This document shows, in pieces, positions 18,077-30,657 of a stretch of 64,000 bases of DNA (position 1 is the first letter of the stretch; every line of letters starts with the position of its first letter). The position numbers and the translations under genes are program-made. The DNA is from Aliamphritea spongicola (lineage in GTDB: Bacteria > Pseudomonadota > Gammaproteobacteria > Pseudomonadales > Balneatricaceae). The notes beneath the pieces were generated by a model. That model made no database searches, was not told the DNA's origin, and saw nothing but the letters and a program-made list of their open reading frames with translations. The stretch covers positions 2,356,001 through 2,420,000 of the forward strand of contig AP025283.1 of the NCBI GenBank assembly GCA_024347235.1. Reading direction: 5' to 3'.

Positions 18077-18104
18077 ACAAAAAGCCTGCACGAAGGCAGG
18101 CTTT
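18077..18104 (-). terminator. Intrinsic terminator of the trmJ-roxA operon
   Basis: AAAGCCTG at 18081-18088 pairs with CAGGCTTT at 18097-18104; on the minus strand it is followed by TTTTTGTG. It stands 37 bases after the roxA stop. Confidence 0.75.
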
Positions 18105-18140
18105 AACATCGGGTACTTATAAAAAGTATAACTACAAAGG

Positions 18141-19299
18141 CTATTCAGCCAGATAAATGCTGCCCCGGTTATAGAGGCTCACCAGTAAATCAAGCTGATC
18201 ATCAGACCACTTACCCTGATTGATGATCAGGTTCGGGGTTTGGCACAGCAGTTTAGCCAGTTGAATGCAGCCGCCATGACATGGATATGTCTGACCATCA
18301 ATAAACAGCAGTACTTCACCGTTACTCTGTTCAGTGAAAGATACCCGGCTGCCTTCGTTACGCACGAATGCCAGTTCGCTCTGGGCGAGGGCATCGGCCA
18401 GCTGCTGGCTATCGATTTTGTCTTCCGGGCTGTGGTCCAGTTCCGGGTATTTAGGATCCGTGACGTACTCGCCAAACCAGGTGGCCAGTTTTTGCTCATC
18501 GTTCAGGAATGCACTGAAGATGTTGCGTACCTTTTCCAGTGCTTGCGGGGTAATTTCACCGGGGTGTTCCTGTACGGTCAGTTCAGGATCTGCATAGCGG
18601 GATTCTGAGGTCAGCTGCTCACCGACATAATCCGTAAAGCCGCGGAGGATTTCTGCCTGCGACGGTGCGCGGAAACCCACGGAGTAAGTCATGCAATCAT
18701 CGGTAACCGCTACGCCGTTGTGGCCAACCTGTGGCGGCACGTAGAGCATATCGCCTGGCTCCAGTACCCAGGTCTGTTCCGGGTGCCAGTCAGGGATGAT
18801 CATTACCGGAGTATCGTCCCGGCGGGAGAGTGCTGATCGAAATGTCCGCCCACTTCCCAGCGCCGTTCACCCTGTGTCTGGATCAGGAATACGTCGTAGT
18901 TGTCGTAGTGGGGGCCAACACCGCCGCCTTCACTGGCAAAGCTCACCATCAGGTCGTCGTAGCGCCAGTTAGGGATAAAACGGAACTGTTCTACGAGGTC
19001 TGAAGCTTCCGGTACCCAATTGTCGACGGCCTGAACCAGCAGGGTCCAGTGGCTGTCCGGTAGTTCTGAAAACATCTCTTCATTAAAGGGACCATGTTTC
19101 AGTTCCCATGAATCGTTATCCGGGGCGGTAATCACCAGTCTTGATTCAACGTCTTCTTCGCAGGCCAGGCCTGCCAGTTCGTCGGCGTCTACCGGCTGCA
19201 CAAAGTCTTTGTATGCTCCACGGACCAGCAGAGGCTTCTTTGCCAGTATTCGGCAAGAAAGGTTTCGATGGAAATATCACCAAAAGGGGACTGGCTCAT
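18141..19299 (-). CDS. roxA: Ribosomal protein uL16 3-hydroxylase (RoxA/YcfD, JmjC-type), frameshifted
   Basis: 2-oxoglutarate- and Fe(II)-dependent oxygenase that hydroxylates an arginine of ribosomal protein L16. The cupin core is plain: GGGVGPHYDNYDVFLIQTQG with the H-x-D iron ligands, GERRWEVG, WVLEPGDMLYVPPQVGHNG with the distal His ligand, and TYSVGFRAPSQAEILRGF; a C-terminal winged-helix domain follows. Frameshifts near 19242 (AAA should be AAAA, restoring WQKKPLLVRGAYKDFV) and near 18815 (CCC should be CCCC, restoring SPRRDDTPVMIIPDWHPEQ). About 386 residues. Its ATG overlaps the trmJ stop as ATGA, so it is the second gene of a trmJ-roxA operon. Confidence 0.9.
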
Positions 19300-20089
19300 G
19301 ACTTTGCTCCGTTGTCCTGATTGTTTTGTTGATGGCTGCTTTCGGCCGGGGTGTTGTCGGTGGGGAGAGTTTGCTCGGCACGGGCAGCGGTTTCATCCAC
19401 CGAACGTAAAATGCCCCGTAGCATGTTCAGTTCAATCTGTTCCGGACGGCTGCGGTTAAAATAGCGGATCAGCTTTTTCATAACCTTGCCTTCATGCTGA
19501 GGAATGATGAAGCGGGTTTTGCGCAGGGCTGATTCCAGATGTTCGTAAAACAGCTGCATTTCTTTATGCAGCGGATATTCGGCAGGGGCTTCTTCTTTCT
19601 TGTCCTGCTGGCTGGCCTGCCAGATTTCATAGCACACCAGCTGAATAGCGGCAGAGACATTCAGTACCGGGTAGTCCGGATTGGCCGGAATGTAGACGTG
19701 ATAATTACACTGTTCCAGTTCGTGATTGTGCAGGCCCATGGTTTCACGGCCGAAGATGATGGCGACTTTTCCGTTAGCCGCTTCTGATACAACTTTTCAC
19801 CGCAGGTGCGGGCATCAAAGATTGGCAGATCAAATGAGCGGTTACGGGCACTGGTGCCGATAACCAGCTGGCAGTCAGAAATAGCTTCTTCGAGGGTATC
19901 GACCACGGTGGCCTGATCAAGTACGTCTTTAGCGCCTGCGGCACGGGAATCTGCTTCTTCACTCGGGTAGATACGGGGTTCCACCAGATACAGCTGGCTC
20001 AGGCCCATGTTCTTCATGGCACGGGCAGCTGCCCCGATATTGCCCGGGTGGAAAGTGTTGATCAGTACGATACGAATGTTGTCCAGCAT
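19296..20089 (-). CDS. trmJ: tRNA (cytidine/uridine-2'-O-)-methyltransferase TrmJ, frameshifted
   Basis: SPOUT methyltransferase that 2'-O-methylates position 32 of tRNA. Motifs: MLDNIRIVLINTFHPGNIGA, ARAMKNMGLSQLYLVEPR, DCQLVIGTSARNRSFDLP, AIIFGRETMGLHNHELEQCN and IPANPDYPVLNVSAAIQLVC, the trefoil-knot S-adenosylmethionine site. A C-terminal helical tail of about 85 residues is present as in TrmJ of gammaproteobacteria. One base is missing near 19785-19790 (restores QKAANGKVAIIFGRE). About 265 residues; start ATG 20089 fits the family start, not the longer frame from 20119. It overlaps roxA by 4 bases. Confidence 0.92.
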
Positions 20090-20322
20090 ACAGCTATGAA
20101 TCTCCGGAAAAGTCACCAAAACGCCCGTTCATCAGGCGACGGGTATTGTATTGCACTGTGCATGATAAATATATCGGTGTGGCGTCGTGGATCCGGAGTC
20201 TTTGATCTGTGACAGACAGATAAAATTAATACAGCTGTATGAATTTACTGTGTGTCGCCTTAAAATGCCGGACTTTCAATTGCTTATAACTGATCGGACA
20301 CGCCAAACATAACGGAGATACT

Positions 20323-21271
20323 ATGACTGCCCAGGCACTGCTTCAGAGAATGGACCGGATTAAACAGGCTGTACCCCTGCGCAGTGCTTTGTACAGAGTC
20401 ATGGATGAGCTTTATGGCATGGCAAACAGCACTGCTTATTCGGTAACTTTCACTGCCGCCAATAACCCGAACACGGTGCCGGTCTATTCGGCAGAAGGCT
20501 ATGCCGGCTATTCAGAAGACAGTGGGCATGAACTGGTAGGAGCACATGTGACGTTTAAGGATGACCTGCCCAGTTTTGTCCATGAGCTGACCCATGCCCG
20601 CTGTATTCAGTGCTATAAGTCTGAAACGGTTAATTATGCCCCCAGTGGCCCGAACACTGCGGTGATGACCTTCGGCAAGGGGCGATGCCCGGTGCGCCTG
20701 CCCATACGGTTTCGTTGGTCGCGGAAAGTATCATGGCCCGCCGTAAGGCCTGGTACCGGCAGGACTATAAACTTATTCTGGAAGGGAATCTGACCCGCCT
20801 GAAAGCCATTGCTGAGGTGGAAGACTACGAGGATACAGAAAACAAGTTTATGACCCGTGAGCAGAAGCGTCAGCTTAAAGCCACGCCGACTAGTGTTGCG
20901 CAGATGAACGATCAGCAATCCCTGGCCCATGAAATGCAGTATCAGGGGCGGGTGGCAAAAACCCTGCGTACCTGGAAACCGGGCACCGAAAACACCCGGC
21001 GCTTACAAACCGAAGCAGAGCGCAAGAAACGCTGGATTCTGGAGCGAATTAACTACGGTAAAAATGGCATGGGCGGCCTGGGGATGTGCATTTTGAATAT
21101 GACACCGTTGTCAATCAGATGTTGGTACAGATGCATGCCTGGGGCTTTGATGATGACAGTGATCTGTTTGTGGCAGTGTCCGCTCTGGCGCAGGAAACCC
21201 ATGAGCGGCGAATGAGTGCCATGGCGCCGCCACCCAATGCTATTCCGGGTCCACGGTCGGTACTGACCTGA
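20323..21271 (+). CDS. Uncharacterised protein with HExxH motif (putative zinc metalloprotease), frameshifted
   Basis: I do not recognise a named family. The start ATG 20323 follows ACGGAG. The protein (about 316 residues after repair) has an N-terminal part with VHELTHARCIQCYKSET, a HExxH zinc-binding motif of zincin type, in a segment rich in small and aromatic residues (VPVYSAEGYAGYSEDSGHEL). A charged, probably helical C-terminal half follows (REQKRQLKATPTSVAQMND, RRLQTEAERKKRWILERI). Frameshifts in G runs at 20679-20682 (restores GKGAMPGAPAHTVSLVAESI) and 21079-21082 (restores GLGDVHFEYDTVVNQML). No signal peptide. HELTHA recalls the HELIHA of NleD-type effector proteases, but this is only a motif resemblance. 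Monocistronic with its own terminator. Confidence 0.6.
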
Positions 21272-21293
21272 GTGGTAACGCTTTAATAAAAAC

Positions 21294-21320
21294 AAACCCC
21301 GCATAAGCGGGGTTTTTATG
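21294..21320. terminator. Bidirectional intrinsic terminator
   Basis: AAACCCCGC at 21294-21302 pairs with GCGGGGTTT at 21307-21315, followed by TT on the plus strand and preceded by AATAAAAACA, so it can end both the HExxH gene and the convergent chemoreceptor gene. Confidence 0.85.
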
Positions 21321-21362
21321 GCTGTTGAGCTTATTAAGCCCATTCGTTGAATAGTGGCGTTA

Positions 21363-22963
21363 TCAGAGTTTGAATTGCGCCATATTGCCGGACACTTTAG
21401 AAAGGGCTTCTTCTAACGCTTTGCGGCCGTCCTGCAGGCTATGGGTTACGCCTTCAGTTTGGTCAGCAACAGTACTGACATTGCTCATGTGGCTGTTGAT
21501 TTCCTGCATGCTGGTACGTTGCTGCTCCGTTTCACTGGAAATACCCAGATTAATGGATTCAATCGCAGCTGCATTTTCTGCCATGCTTTGCAGGGCGTCG
21601 CTAACCGCCTGGCTCTTACTGACACATTCCAGTGCCAGCTGCTGGCCCTGATCCATCACGGTACGGGTGTTCTTCACCCCTTGCTGAATATTGCAGACGG
21701 TTTGCTGAATATTCTCAGTGGACTGGCGGGTTTTCAGTGCCAGTGAACGTACTTCATCGGCAACCACCGCAAAACCCCGGCCAGCTTCACCGGCACGGGC
21801 CGCTTCTATCGCAGCGTTCAGTGCCAGCAGGTTAGTCTGATCCGCGATCACTTCAATCACCGTCAGCAGTTCGCTGATGGATTCGCTGGCGCTTTCCAGT
21901 TCTCGGTGCTCTGGCTGGCATTGGCAACTTCCTGAGCCAGTTGGCCAATGCTACCGGCGGAGTCTTCAACCAGTGTCAGGCTGGAGCGGGTGTCGGTGTT
22001 AATCCGCACGGCCTGTTCTTTGGCATCGAACGAATGATCGGCGACCAGTTCAACGGTCTGATGCATCTGTTCAACGATGTCTGCGGTTTCGATCAGATGA
22101 TTTTTCTGCTGCTTCACGCCTTCGCTGGTTTCTGCGGTGAGGTTACCCACTTCAGACAGGGTGTGGCTGGCCTGTTCAACGGAGTCACGGGTTTCGCTCA
22201 CCAGTTGATGGATGCGGGCAATAAAAATGTCCACCTCACCGGCAAGCTGGCCTATTTCATCTTTACGCTTGAAACCAAGCCGGCGGGTCAGGTCACCCTT
22301 GCCATGGGCCAGATTTTTAACCGCGCTGAGCAGTTCACCTAATGGCAGGGTCAGGCTGCGGGCAATCAGCAGGGCAAGGATAATCCCGGTCAGACTTGTC
22401 AGGCCGAGAATGATGTTGTTAATGTTTTGCACCTGACGGGTATGGGCAATGGTTTGTTGCTTATGTTCGTTGGCAGCATAGAGGCTGCTTTCCACCAGTT
22501 TCAGCAGTTCATCCCCCAGTTGCATATCCAGCTGGTTAAGGATGCGCTGATCGGTTAGCTGGTATTGCTGGGCGCTGCCGATCCGCTGCAGGTTCAGGCG
22601 GTACCACTGGTCAGCCCACTGGCGCAGCTGAGCGGTTTCGCCCTGAACCATCAGTGCAGATGTTGCTGATACAGCCTGTTCCAGTTGTTGATTAAAGGTT
22701 TGCTGGTACTGGTTAAGGGTGTTTTCTGCTTCGCTGGCATCCATAAACTCGATACGGGCAAGCTGACGGTTAACCAGATCCCGGCTGTTTCTGAACGTAT
22801 CCCAGGCGGCACGGCTCTGATCCACTGCAGTCAGCGGATGTTCAAAGGCTGCAACGGCTGTATTTCCCAGCAGGCCAAGCTGATAGCTTTGATACAGTCC
22901 CAGGCCGCTAAAGATGCTGATTAACAGGCCAAATCCGAGCCATAACTTATGTTTAATGGTCAT
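21363..22963 (-). CDS. Methyl-accepting chemotaxis protein, frameshifted
   Basis: Inner membrane chemoreceptor of about 534 residues. N-terminal membrane helix ([20 protein letters not shown]), a periplasmic four-helix-type sensor (about 30-185), a second membrane helix ([20 protein letters not shown]), a HAMP domain ([40 protein letters not shown]) and the cytoplasmic signalling tip [20 protein letters not shown] with [16 protein letters not shown]. One base is missing near 21902 (AA should be AAA; restores [12 protein letters not shown]). Start is 15 bases after the cytochrome c peroxidase stop, so both are in one operon. The ligand is unknown; the context hints at a redox- or peroxide-linked signal. 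Confidence 0.92.
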
Positions 22964-22978
22964 TTGTCTGGTCTCCGG

Positions 22979-23991
22979 TCAGTACGGCAAGATTGGCAGG
23001 CTGACGGGCTGATCTTCACCGGTCAGGCTTTCAAGGAAGCTGCGTAAATCTGTAATCTGCTGAGGGGTCATCGGCCGGACGATCATCTTGTCTGACCGGC
23101 TGGGGCGGGGTGTGCCGCCAGCGATGTAATGGATGATCACCTCATCAAGGGTTTTCATGCTGCCGTCGTGCATATAGGGTGCCCGTTGCTGAATGTTCCG
23201 CAGGCCCGGGGTTTTGAATGCATGTTTGTCGGCGGCGTTCCCGGTGACCGTTATGCGGCCTTCGTCAGCAGAGCTCAGACCAATGTCATAGAATTTGTTA
23301 TCGCTGAAGTTCCAGCCGGTATGGCACTCACTGCAGCCGGCGCCGTTATTGAAGAACTCAAAGCCCCGTTTGGCAGACTCACTGATCGCCTGTTCATCTC
23401 CCATGACCCAGCGGTCGAAGGGTGCTGTGCCGGATACCAGGGTACGCTCATAGGTAGCAATGGCTTTCATGATGCCGTCGCCGGTAATGCCTGCGCCCGG
23501 AAAGACCCGCTGAAACATTTCCTGATAACCGTTTACCTTACTCAGGCGCTCAACAACCTCATCCATGCTGATGTTCATTTCATTAGGGGATTCAACCGGT
23601 CCGCGGATCTGGTCTTCCAGTGTCGGGCTGCGGCCGTCCCAGAAAAAGCTGTCGCTCCAGGCCATATTGAGAATAGTGGGGAGTGACGGTCGAGGAATTT
23701 GCCCTGTCCGCCAAAAGCGCCCGGCACACCGTCTTCCCAGCCTAAGGAAGGGTTATGACAGGTCGCACAGGTCATATTGAAGTTCTTGCTGAGGCGCTGA
23801 TCAAAGAACAGCATTTTGCCAAGCTGGGCTTTTTCGGCGCTGTAGAGATTATCTGCCGGAAACGGAATATTATCGGGCCGCTGATACTGAGCCTTAAGAG
23901 AGTTAGCAGAGGTATCTGCCATGGCTATCTGCCCAGAGCTTAGAAGGATGGTTGCTGCTACCGCGGCTCTGAATTTGGCGATATAGGACAT
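22979..23991 (-). CDS. Di-haem cytochrome c peroxidase (CcpA/MauG family), frameshifted
   Basis: Periplasmic di-haem peroxidase that reduces hydrogen peroxide with electrons from small c-type cytochromes. A signal peptide (MSYIAKFRAAVAATILLSSG, QIAMA) precedes the two haem-binding motifs CATCH and CSECH, with LGKMLFFDQRLSKN, WDGRSPTLEDQIRGP, and KTPGLRNIQQRAPYMHDG of the C-terminal domain. One C is missing from the run at about 23676-23679 (restores RHSPTILNMAWSD). About 337 residues, normal. It is the first gene of an operon with a chemoreceptor 15 bases downstream. The spacer upstream has two perfect palindromes. Confidence 0.92.
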
Positions 23992-24080
23992 TTTCGGGTT
24001 ATCTCCATAAGAGAAACAGCTACAGCTTTAAGCGGTGTCCTTCCGCAATAAAGACAGTAGTTATTACGCGTTTGTATTAC

Positions 24081-24276
24081 ATGACCGGCTGAGCCCGGTC
24101 ATTTAAATTCCTCCCCAGAGTGCTTTCAGAGTACCGTTGTGCGGATTTTCAGCAACCGGCAAAGTCCCTGATTTGGTAAGTGTTTTAGCATTTTTAAGGG
24201 CTTTAAGTTATTAATTAATAACATTAAATTGTAAAAATAATCATAACCTGATTTTGAATGAACAGATCTGTTCATT
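24081..24276. promoter_or_regulatory. Upstream region of the peroxidase operon with perfect palindromes
   Basis: AATGAACAGATCTGTTCATT at 24257-24276 is a perfect 20-base palindrome; GTTATTAATTAATAAC at 24207-24222 is a perfect 16-base palindrome, 52 bases away centre to centre (about five helical turns). A hairpin ATGACCGG/CCGGTCAT lies at 24081-24102 in what would be the leader. All stand between the icd terminator and the peroxidase start at 23991, so they are candidate operators of that operon. Their regulator is not identified. Confidence 0.55.
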
Positions 24277-24313
24277 GAGCATTGTGCAAAAGCTATGTAC
24301 GGTAAATTACAAG

Positions 24314-24342
24314 CAAAAATACCCCGCACAGAGGCGGGGTAT
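24314..24342 (-). terminator. Intrinsic terminator of icd
   Basis: ATACCCCGC at 24319-24327 pairs with GCGGGGTAT at 24334-24342; on the minus strand it is followed by TTTTTGC (AAAAA at 24315-24319). It is 45 bases after the icd stop. Confidence 0.88.
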
Positions 24343-24386
24343 TATCAGTTATTGCTGTTCGCTTTTATGCGAACACAACTGTTGTT

Positions 24387-26613
<2,227 letters not shown>

Positions 26614-26853
26614 TTTATCCCCTTTTGTTTCGACAGAGAGACGGTGGTTTATTATAGGAAACGACGAAGACGTGAGTTCGCATCTCCCGAAGCGGGTGTC
26701 GCACCACCGAATGATTTTTACGCGGGGGCGATTATACGTTAAAAACTACTTAAATTGAAGCGGGACGGTAATCTGAGCGGGGATTTTTCGGCTAAAGTAG
26801 CAATAGACTGTAGTATTACTACTCCAAACAGCCGGTAATTTTATCCGGACTAT

Positions 26854-26878
26854 AAAAAGGGCTTAATATAAGCCCTTT
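26854..26878 (-). terminator. Intrinsic terminator of aroG
   Basis: AAAGGGCTT at 26856-26864 pairs with AAGCCCTTT at 26870-26878; read on the minus strand it is followed by TTTTTATAG. It lies 23 bases beyond the aroG stop. The rest of the icd upstream spacer (26614-26853) holds no gene that I can support. Confidence 0.85.
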
Positions 26879-26900
26879 ATTTTACTGGTTTTTTTGCTGC

Positions 26901-27968
26901 TTACCGGTTTGGTAGTACAGTCTTCAGTTTTTCATGCATATCCAGCAGGGTCTTTTCTGTAGTATCCCAGTCGATGCAGGCATCAGTGATGGATACACCG
27001 TACTGCAGGTCAGCAGGATCAGCAGTCATTTTCTGGTTGCCGGCACCCAGGTTGCTTTCTACCATCAGACCCACGATGGTTTTGTTGCCATCGATGATCT
27101 GGTTGGTCACGTCGGTCATAACCAGTGGCTGCAGGTTGTGATCCTTGTTGGAGTTCGCGTGGCTGCAGTCAACCATGATGTTGGTGGATACGCCGGCTTT
27201 TTCCAGTGCCTGCTCACACAGGGCAACGTTTACAGAGTCGTAGTTAGGCTTGCCGTTACCGCCACGCAGTACAACGTGACCGTACTTGTTACCTTTAGTA
27301 CGTACAATAGAACACTGACCTTCTTCATTAATACCCAGGAAGTTGTGCGGGTGCGCAACGGATTCCAGAGCATTGATAGCAACGGTCAGGCCGCCGTCAG
27401 TACCGTTCTTGAAGCCAACTGCGCCGGACAAACCGCTGGACATTTCACGGTGTGTCTGGGATTCAGTGGTACGGGCACCGATTGCAGACCAGGAAATCAG
27501 ATCCTGCAGGTACTGCGGTGAAATAGGGTCCAGTGCTTCAGTGGCCAGTGGCAAACCGGCTTCAGCCAGTTGCAGCAGCAGGTCACGGCCGATGTGCAGG
27601 CCTTCTTCGATCTGGAATGAATCGTTCATGTGCGGATCGTTGATCAGACCTTTCCAGCCAACAGTGGTCCGTGGCTTTTCAAAATAGACGCGCATAACCA
27701 GATAAAGAGTGTCTTCGACTTTGGCAGCCAGTTCTTTCAGGCGCTGACCATATTCGATAGCCGCTTTGGTGTCGTGAATTGAACATGGGCCAACCACCAC
27801 AAAAAGACGCTTATCTTCGCCTTTAAGGATGTTCTTAATAACCTGACGGCCTTCCATAACAGATGCAGCAGCAGTTTCGCTCAGCGGCAGTTTGTTTTTC
27901 AGTTCGGCAGGAGTCAGGAGGACTTCATTACTCTCGATATTGAGGTTTTCTACGCGTTTATCAGACAT
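26901..27968 (-). CDS. aroG: 3-deoxy-7-phosphoheptulonate synthase (AroG/AroF type)
   Basis: DAHP synthase, condensing phosphoenolpyruvate and erythrose 4-phosphate in the first step of aromatic amino acid synthesis. Intact, 355 residues, class I-alpha. Motifs: LFVVVGPCSIHDTKAAIEYG, VMRVYFEKPRTTVGWKGLIN, GLPLATEALDPISPQYLQDL, SWSAIGARTTESQTHREMSS, GFKNGTDGGL, and MVDCSHANSNKDHNLQP with metal and substrate ligands. Which aromatic amino acid inhibits it cannot be read from the sequence by eye. Single gene with its own terminator; 392 bases separate it from the divergent dsbD. Confidence 0.95.
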   Translation of the reverse strand: MSDKRVENLNIESNEVLLTPAELKNKLPLSETAAASVMEGRQVIKNILKGEDKRLFVVVGPCSIHDTKAAIEYGQRLKELAAKVEDTLYLVMRVYFEKPRTTVGWKGLINDPHMNDSFQIEEGLHIGRDLLLQLAEAGLPLATEALDPISPQYLQDLISWSAIGARTTESQTHREMSSGLSGAVGFKNGTDGGLTVAINALESVAHPHNFLGINEEGQCSIVRTKGNKYGHVVLRGGNGKPNYDSVNVALCEQALEKAGVSTNIMVDCSHANSNKDHNLQPLVMTDVTNQIIDGNKTIVGLMVESNLGAGNQKMTADPADLQYGVSITDACIDWDTTEKTLLDMHEKLKTVLPNR

Positions 27969-28360
27969 CTTATTTCCTTCATGTGATCCTATAAGTCGTT
28001 CAGCTGGACCACCACGCCTTGCTTTGGCTTAACTCTTGTTAACTTACTAATAAGTGGAGACTCTTTGTATCACATAAGTTGTTACTGTTTAAGGGGCAAA
28101 CGGCGAATCCCGGACCTTGGACGGAATAAAACGTTGTCAGGCGGGTAAAAGAGAATAAAATCCCTTCTACAGATTGAATTGCCTGCCTGCAGGGTAGTGG
28201 TAAGGCTGTGTGTTACAGAGCATATGTTTATAGCGAAATTTTCTGATCTGAATCAGCTAAAGACGGCTGTTTTTAAACAGTTTTATCCGCTTTAAACAGA
28301 ACTGTTCGCTAAAATGGTTGTCCATTAAGCCAACCCGTATAAATCACAATAGGAAAAACC
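27969..28360. other. Intergenic region between divergent aroG and dsbD
   Basis: No gene seen. It contains a direct repeat TTTAAACAG at 28272-28280 and 28291-28299 (19 bases apart), the first copy being part of a small dyad CTGTTTTTAAACAG. These stand 60-90 bases before the dsbD start and could be promoter elements; no known box was recognised. Confidence 0.4.
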
Positions 28361-30250
28361 GTGTTGCAAAGAATCCAGCAATGGCTCAGCTATCTGCTAG
28401 CTTGCACCTTTTAATTCTCTCGACGGTACCGGCCGCTCAGGCAGGCTTGTTCGATAATGCTGATCTGTTCGGAGCCAGTGATGGCCCGGTAGATGTAGAA
28501 GAAGCATTTGTTTTTGACTACGAACAGGAAGAGAACGGAAAGCTTAAACTTGTCTGGATCGTTAAGGACGGTTACTACCTGTACCGGGACAATGTTGAGC
28601 TGACCTACAGCGATAACATTGAGATCCTGTCCGAAGAGCACTCCACTGCCAAGCTTAAAGCTGACCCGCTGTTTGGCGATGTGTATGTGTATTACAGCCA
28701 GGGCGTCATGGATTACCAACTGAGCAGCACCACCGGTTCCACGGTCAGCGATAAGATGACCGTGTCCTATCAGGGCTGCTGGGATGGTGGCATCTGTTAT
28801 CCGCCGGTTCAGAAGACCATCGACCTTAAAGATATCCCTGTGGTACAGGCCTCGGTTATTCCTGCGCTGGTAGCCACTGATCCGGCAATGGCGAATGCGG
28901 ACAAAGTTATTCAGGCGGTTGTTCCTCAGCAGCCGCTGACCAGCACTGTCAGTGAACAGGATCAGTTTGCTCAGTTGTTGTCTTCAAGCAGCCTGATGCT
29001 GATCCTCGGCGCTTTCTTTGTGGCCGGTCTGGCACTGGCACTGACGCCGTGTGTATTCCCGATGATTCCTATTCTGTCCAGCATCATTATCGGTCAGCAA
29101 CAGCCGGTAAGTACCAAACGGGGCTTCTTTCTGTCGCTGGTGTATGTGCTGTCTGTGGCCGTGACCTATACCGTGCTGGGCATTGTTGCCGGTCTGTTTG
29201 GTGAGAACCTGCAGGCGGCTTTCCAGAATGCCTGGATTATCGGTACCTTCAGTTTCATCTTTGTGTTGCTGTCACTTTCTATGTTTGGCTTTTATGACCT
29301 GCAGCTGCCAAACAGCCTGCAAACTAAGCTGAATGAAATGAGCAACAGCCAGCAGGGCGGCAGCATCATCGGTGTGGTGATTATGGGGCTGCTGTCGGCA
29401 CTGATTGTGGGGCCGTGCATGGCGGCGCCACTGGCAGGTGCACTTATCTATATCGGCCAGACCGGTGATCCGGTACTGGGCGGCGCAGCACTCTTCAGCC
29501 TGAGCATGGGCATGGGGGTTCCGTTGCTGATTGTAGGGGCCTCGGCCGGTAAGTTGCTGCCAAAAGCCGGCATGTGGATGGAGAACGTTAAAGCCGGCTT
29601 CGGTGTGCTGATGCTGCTGATGGCCGTATGGATGCTGGATCGTGTAATTGCTGATGGCATTGCGATCTTCCTTTATGGTGTGATTCTGCTGGTAAGTGCA
29701 GTGTACATGAAGGCACTGGATTCTCTGGCAGAGGCAGCCAGCAAGTGGCAGCGTTTCTGGAAAGGTACCGCTGTGCTGATTCTGGTGTACGGTGGCAGCC
29801 TGGTGATTGGCAGCCTGGCGGGTAGCCAGAGCCTGTTCCAGCCACTAAAAGGCCTGGTTGCCGGTGGTGGCACCGTTGCCGCTGAAGCCAAGGTTGAATT
29901 TGTGAAGGTGACCGATGAGCAAACGCTGGATCAGATCCTGAATACCGCCCGGCAAAATAACCAGCCGGTGATGTTGGATTTCTATGCCGACTGGTGTATT
30001 TCCTGTATTGAGCTGGACAACATCACCTTTGTTGATGCTGGCGTTCAGCAGTCTCTTAAATCCTTCATCAGTGTAAAGATTGACGTGACTGCGAACGATG
30101 CTGACTCAAAAGCGCTTTATAAGCGCTACAGTGTCATGGCCCGCCGGCGCTGATCTTTATGACAAACAGGGCGGCATTCAGCCAAATATGACCCTGATCG
30201 GTATGGTGCAGCCGGACGACTTTATCCGGCACGTGCAACCGCTGATCTGA
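28361..30250 (+). CDS. dsbD: Thiol:disulfide interchange protein DsbD, frameshifted
   Basis: Inner membrane protein that carries electrons from cytoplasmic thioredoxin to periplasmic isomerase and cytochrome c maturation partners. The GTG at 28361, after AGGAAAAACC, gives a signal peptide (MLQRIQQWLSYLLACTFLIL, STVPAAQA) if one T is added at 28409-28412. The N-terminal DsbD-alpha domain has the Cys pair in YQGCWDGGICYPP; the membrane domain has LTPCVFPMIPILSSII and GPCMAAPLAGALIYIG with its redox cysteines; the C-terminal thioredoxin-like domain has FYADWCISCIELD (CxxC). Two more gaps near 30138 and 30157 restore MGPPALIFYDKQGGI and the end FIRHVQPLI. About 630 residues, slightly over the usual size. 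Confidence 0.93.
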
Positions 30251-30268
30251 GTGACCTCCTTAAATGAT

Positions 30269-30292
30269 AAACCGGGCCTGTGCCCGGTTTTT
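30269..30292 (+). terminator. Intrinsic terminator of dsbD
   Basis: AAACCGGGC at 30269-30277 pairs with GCCCGGTTT at 30282-30290, followed by TT, 19 bases after the dsbD stop. Confidence 0.85.
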
Positions 30293-30313
30293 GCCTGCGA
30301 CCTATTGGCCGTG

Positions 30314-30620
30314 ATGGTCTCTATTACTTCTGTCATTGCTGCTATCAGCGGTGTTTGCCGTTGTCCGGTCAGTAATACTGTAGTGGATACCGGCAAGGCT
30401 GGCAGGCCGTCTTTGTGATCTAAAATCCGTATTCATTCTGATTGACGCCGGTATGGGATATGACGCCGCACTGACGTTTCTGGTCGCCGGTGGAATCACC
30501 AGTGCCTGGGCTGCGGTGCCTGTATTTGCACTGGTGAGGGGCAGAGTGTTTCTGTTGTATCTGCTGTTAGCCTTGCTGGCTTCAGTACTGGTGGGCTTTG
30601 TTAGCGGTTTGTTTTTATAA
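30314..30620 (+). pseudogene. Permease-like membrane protein remnant upstream of merR
   Basis: One frame (from 30315) codes for hydrophobic sequence WSLLLLSLLLSAVFAVVRSV, an in-frame TAG at 30381-30383, then WIPARLAGRLC and a longer segment with DAGMGYDAALTFLVAGGITS, AWAAVPVFALVRGRVFLLYL and LLALLASVLVGFVSGLFL to a stop at 30618-30620. The second part resembles the C-terminal half of DUF318/ArsP-type permeases. No good start in frame is seen (the ATG at 30314 is out of frame). It may be a decayed permease or a small real membrane protein broken by sequence errors. It precedes merR by 37 bases. Confidence 0.5.
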
Positions 30621-30657
30621 TTCTGTTTGTCTGTTAATAAACTCAAGCAGTGAATAT

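Noticed and set aside
24126..24329. 67-codon minus-strand frame upstream of the peroxidase gene
   Set aside because: It runs across the icd terminator and both palindromes and has no ribosome site.
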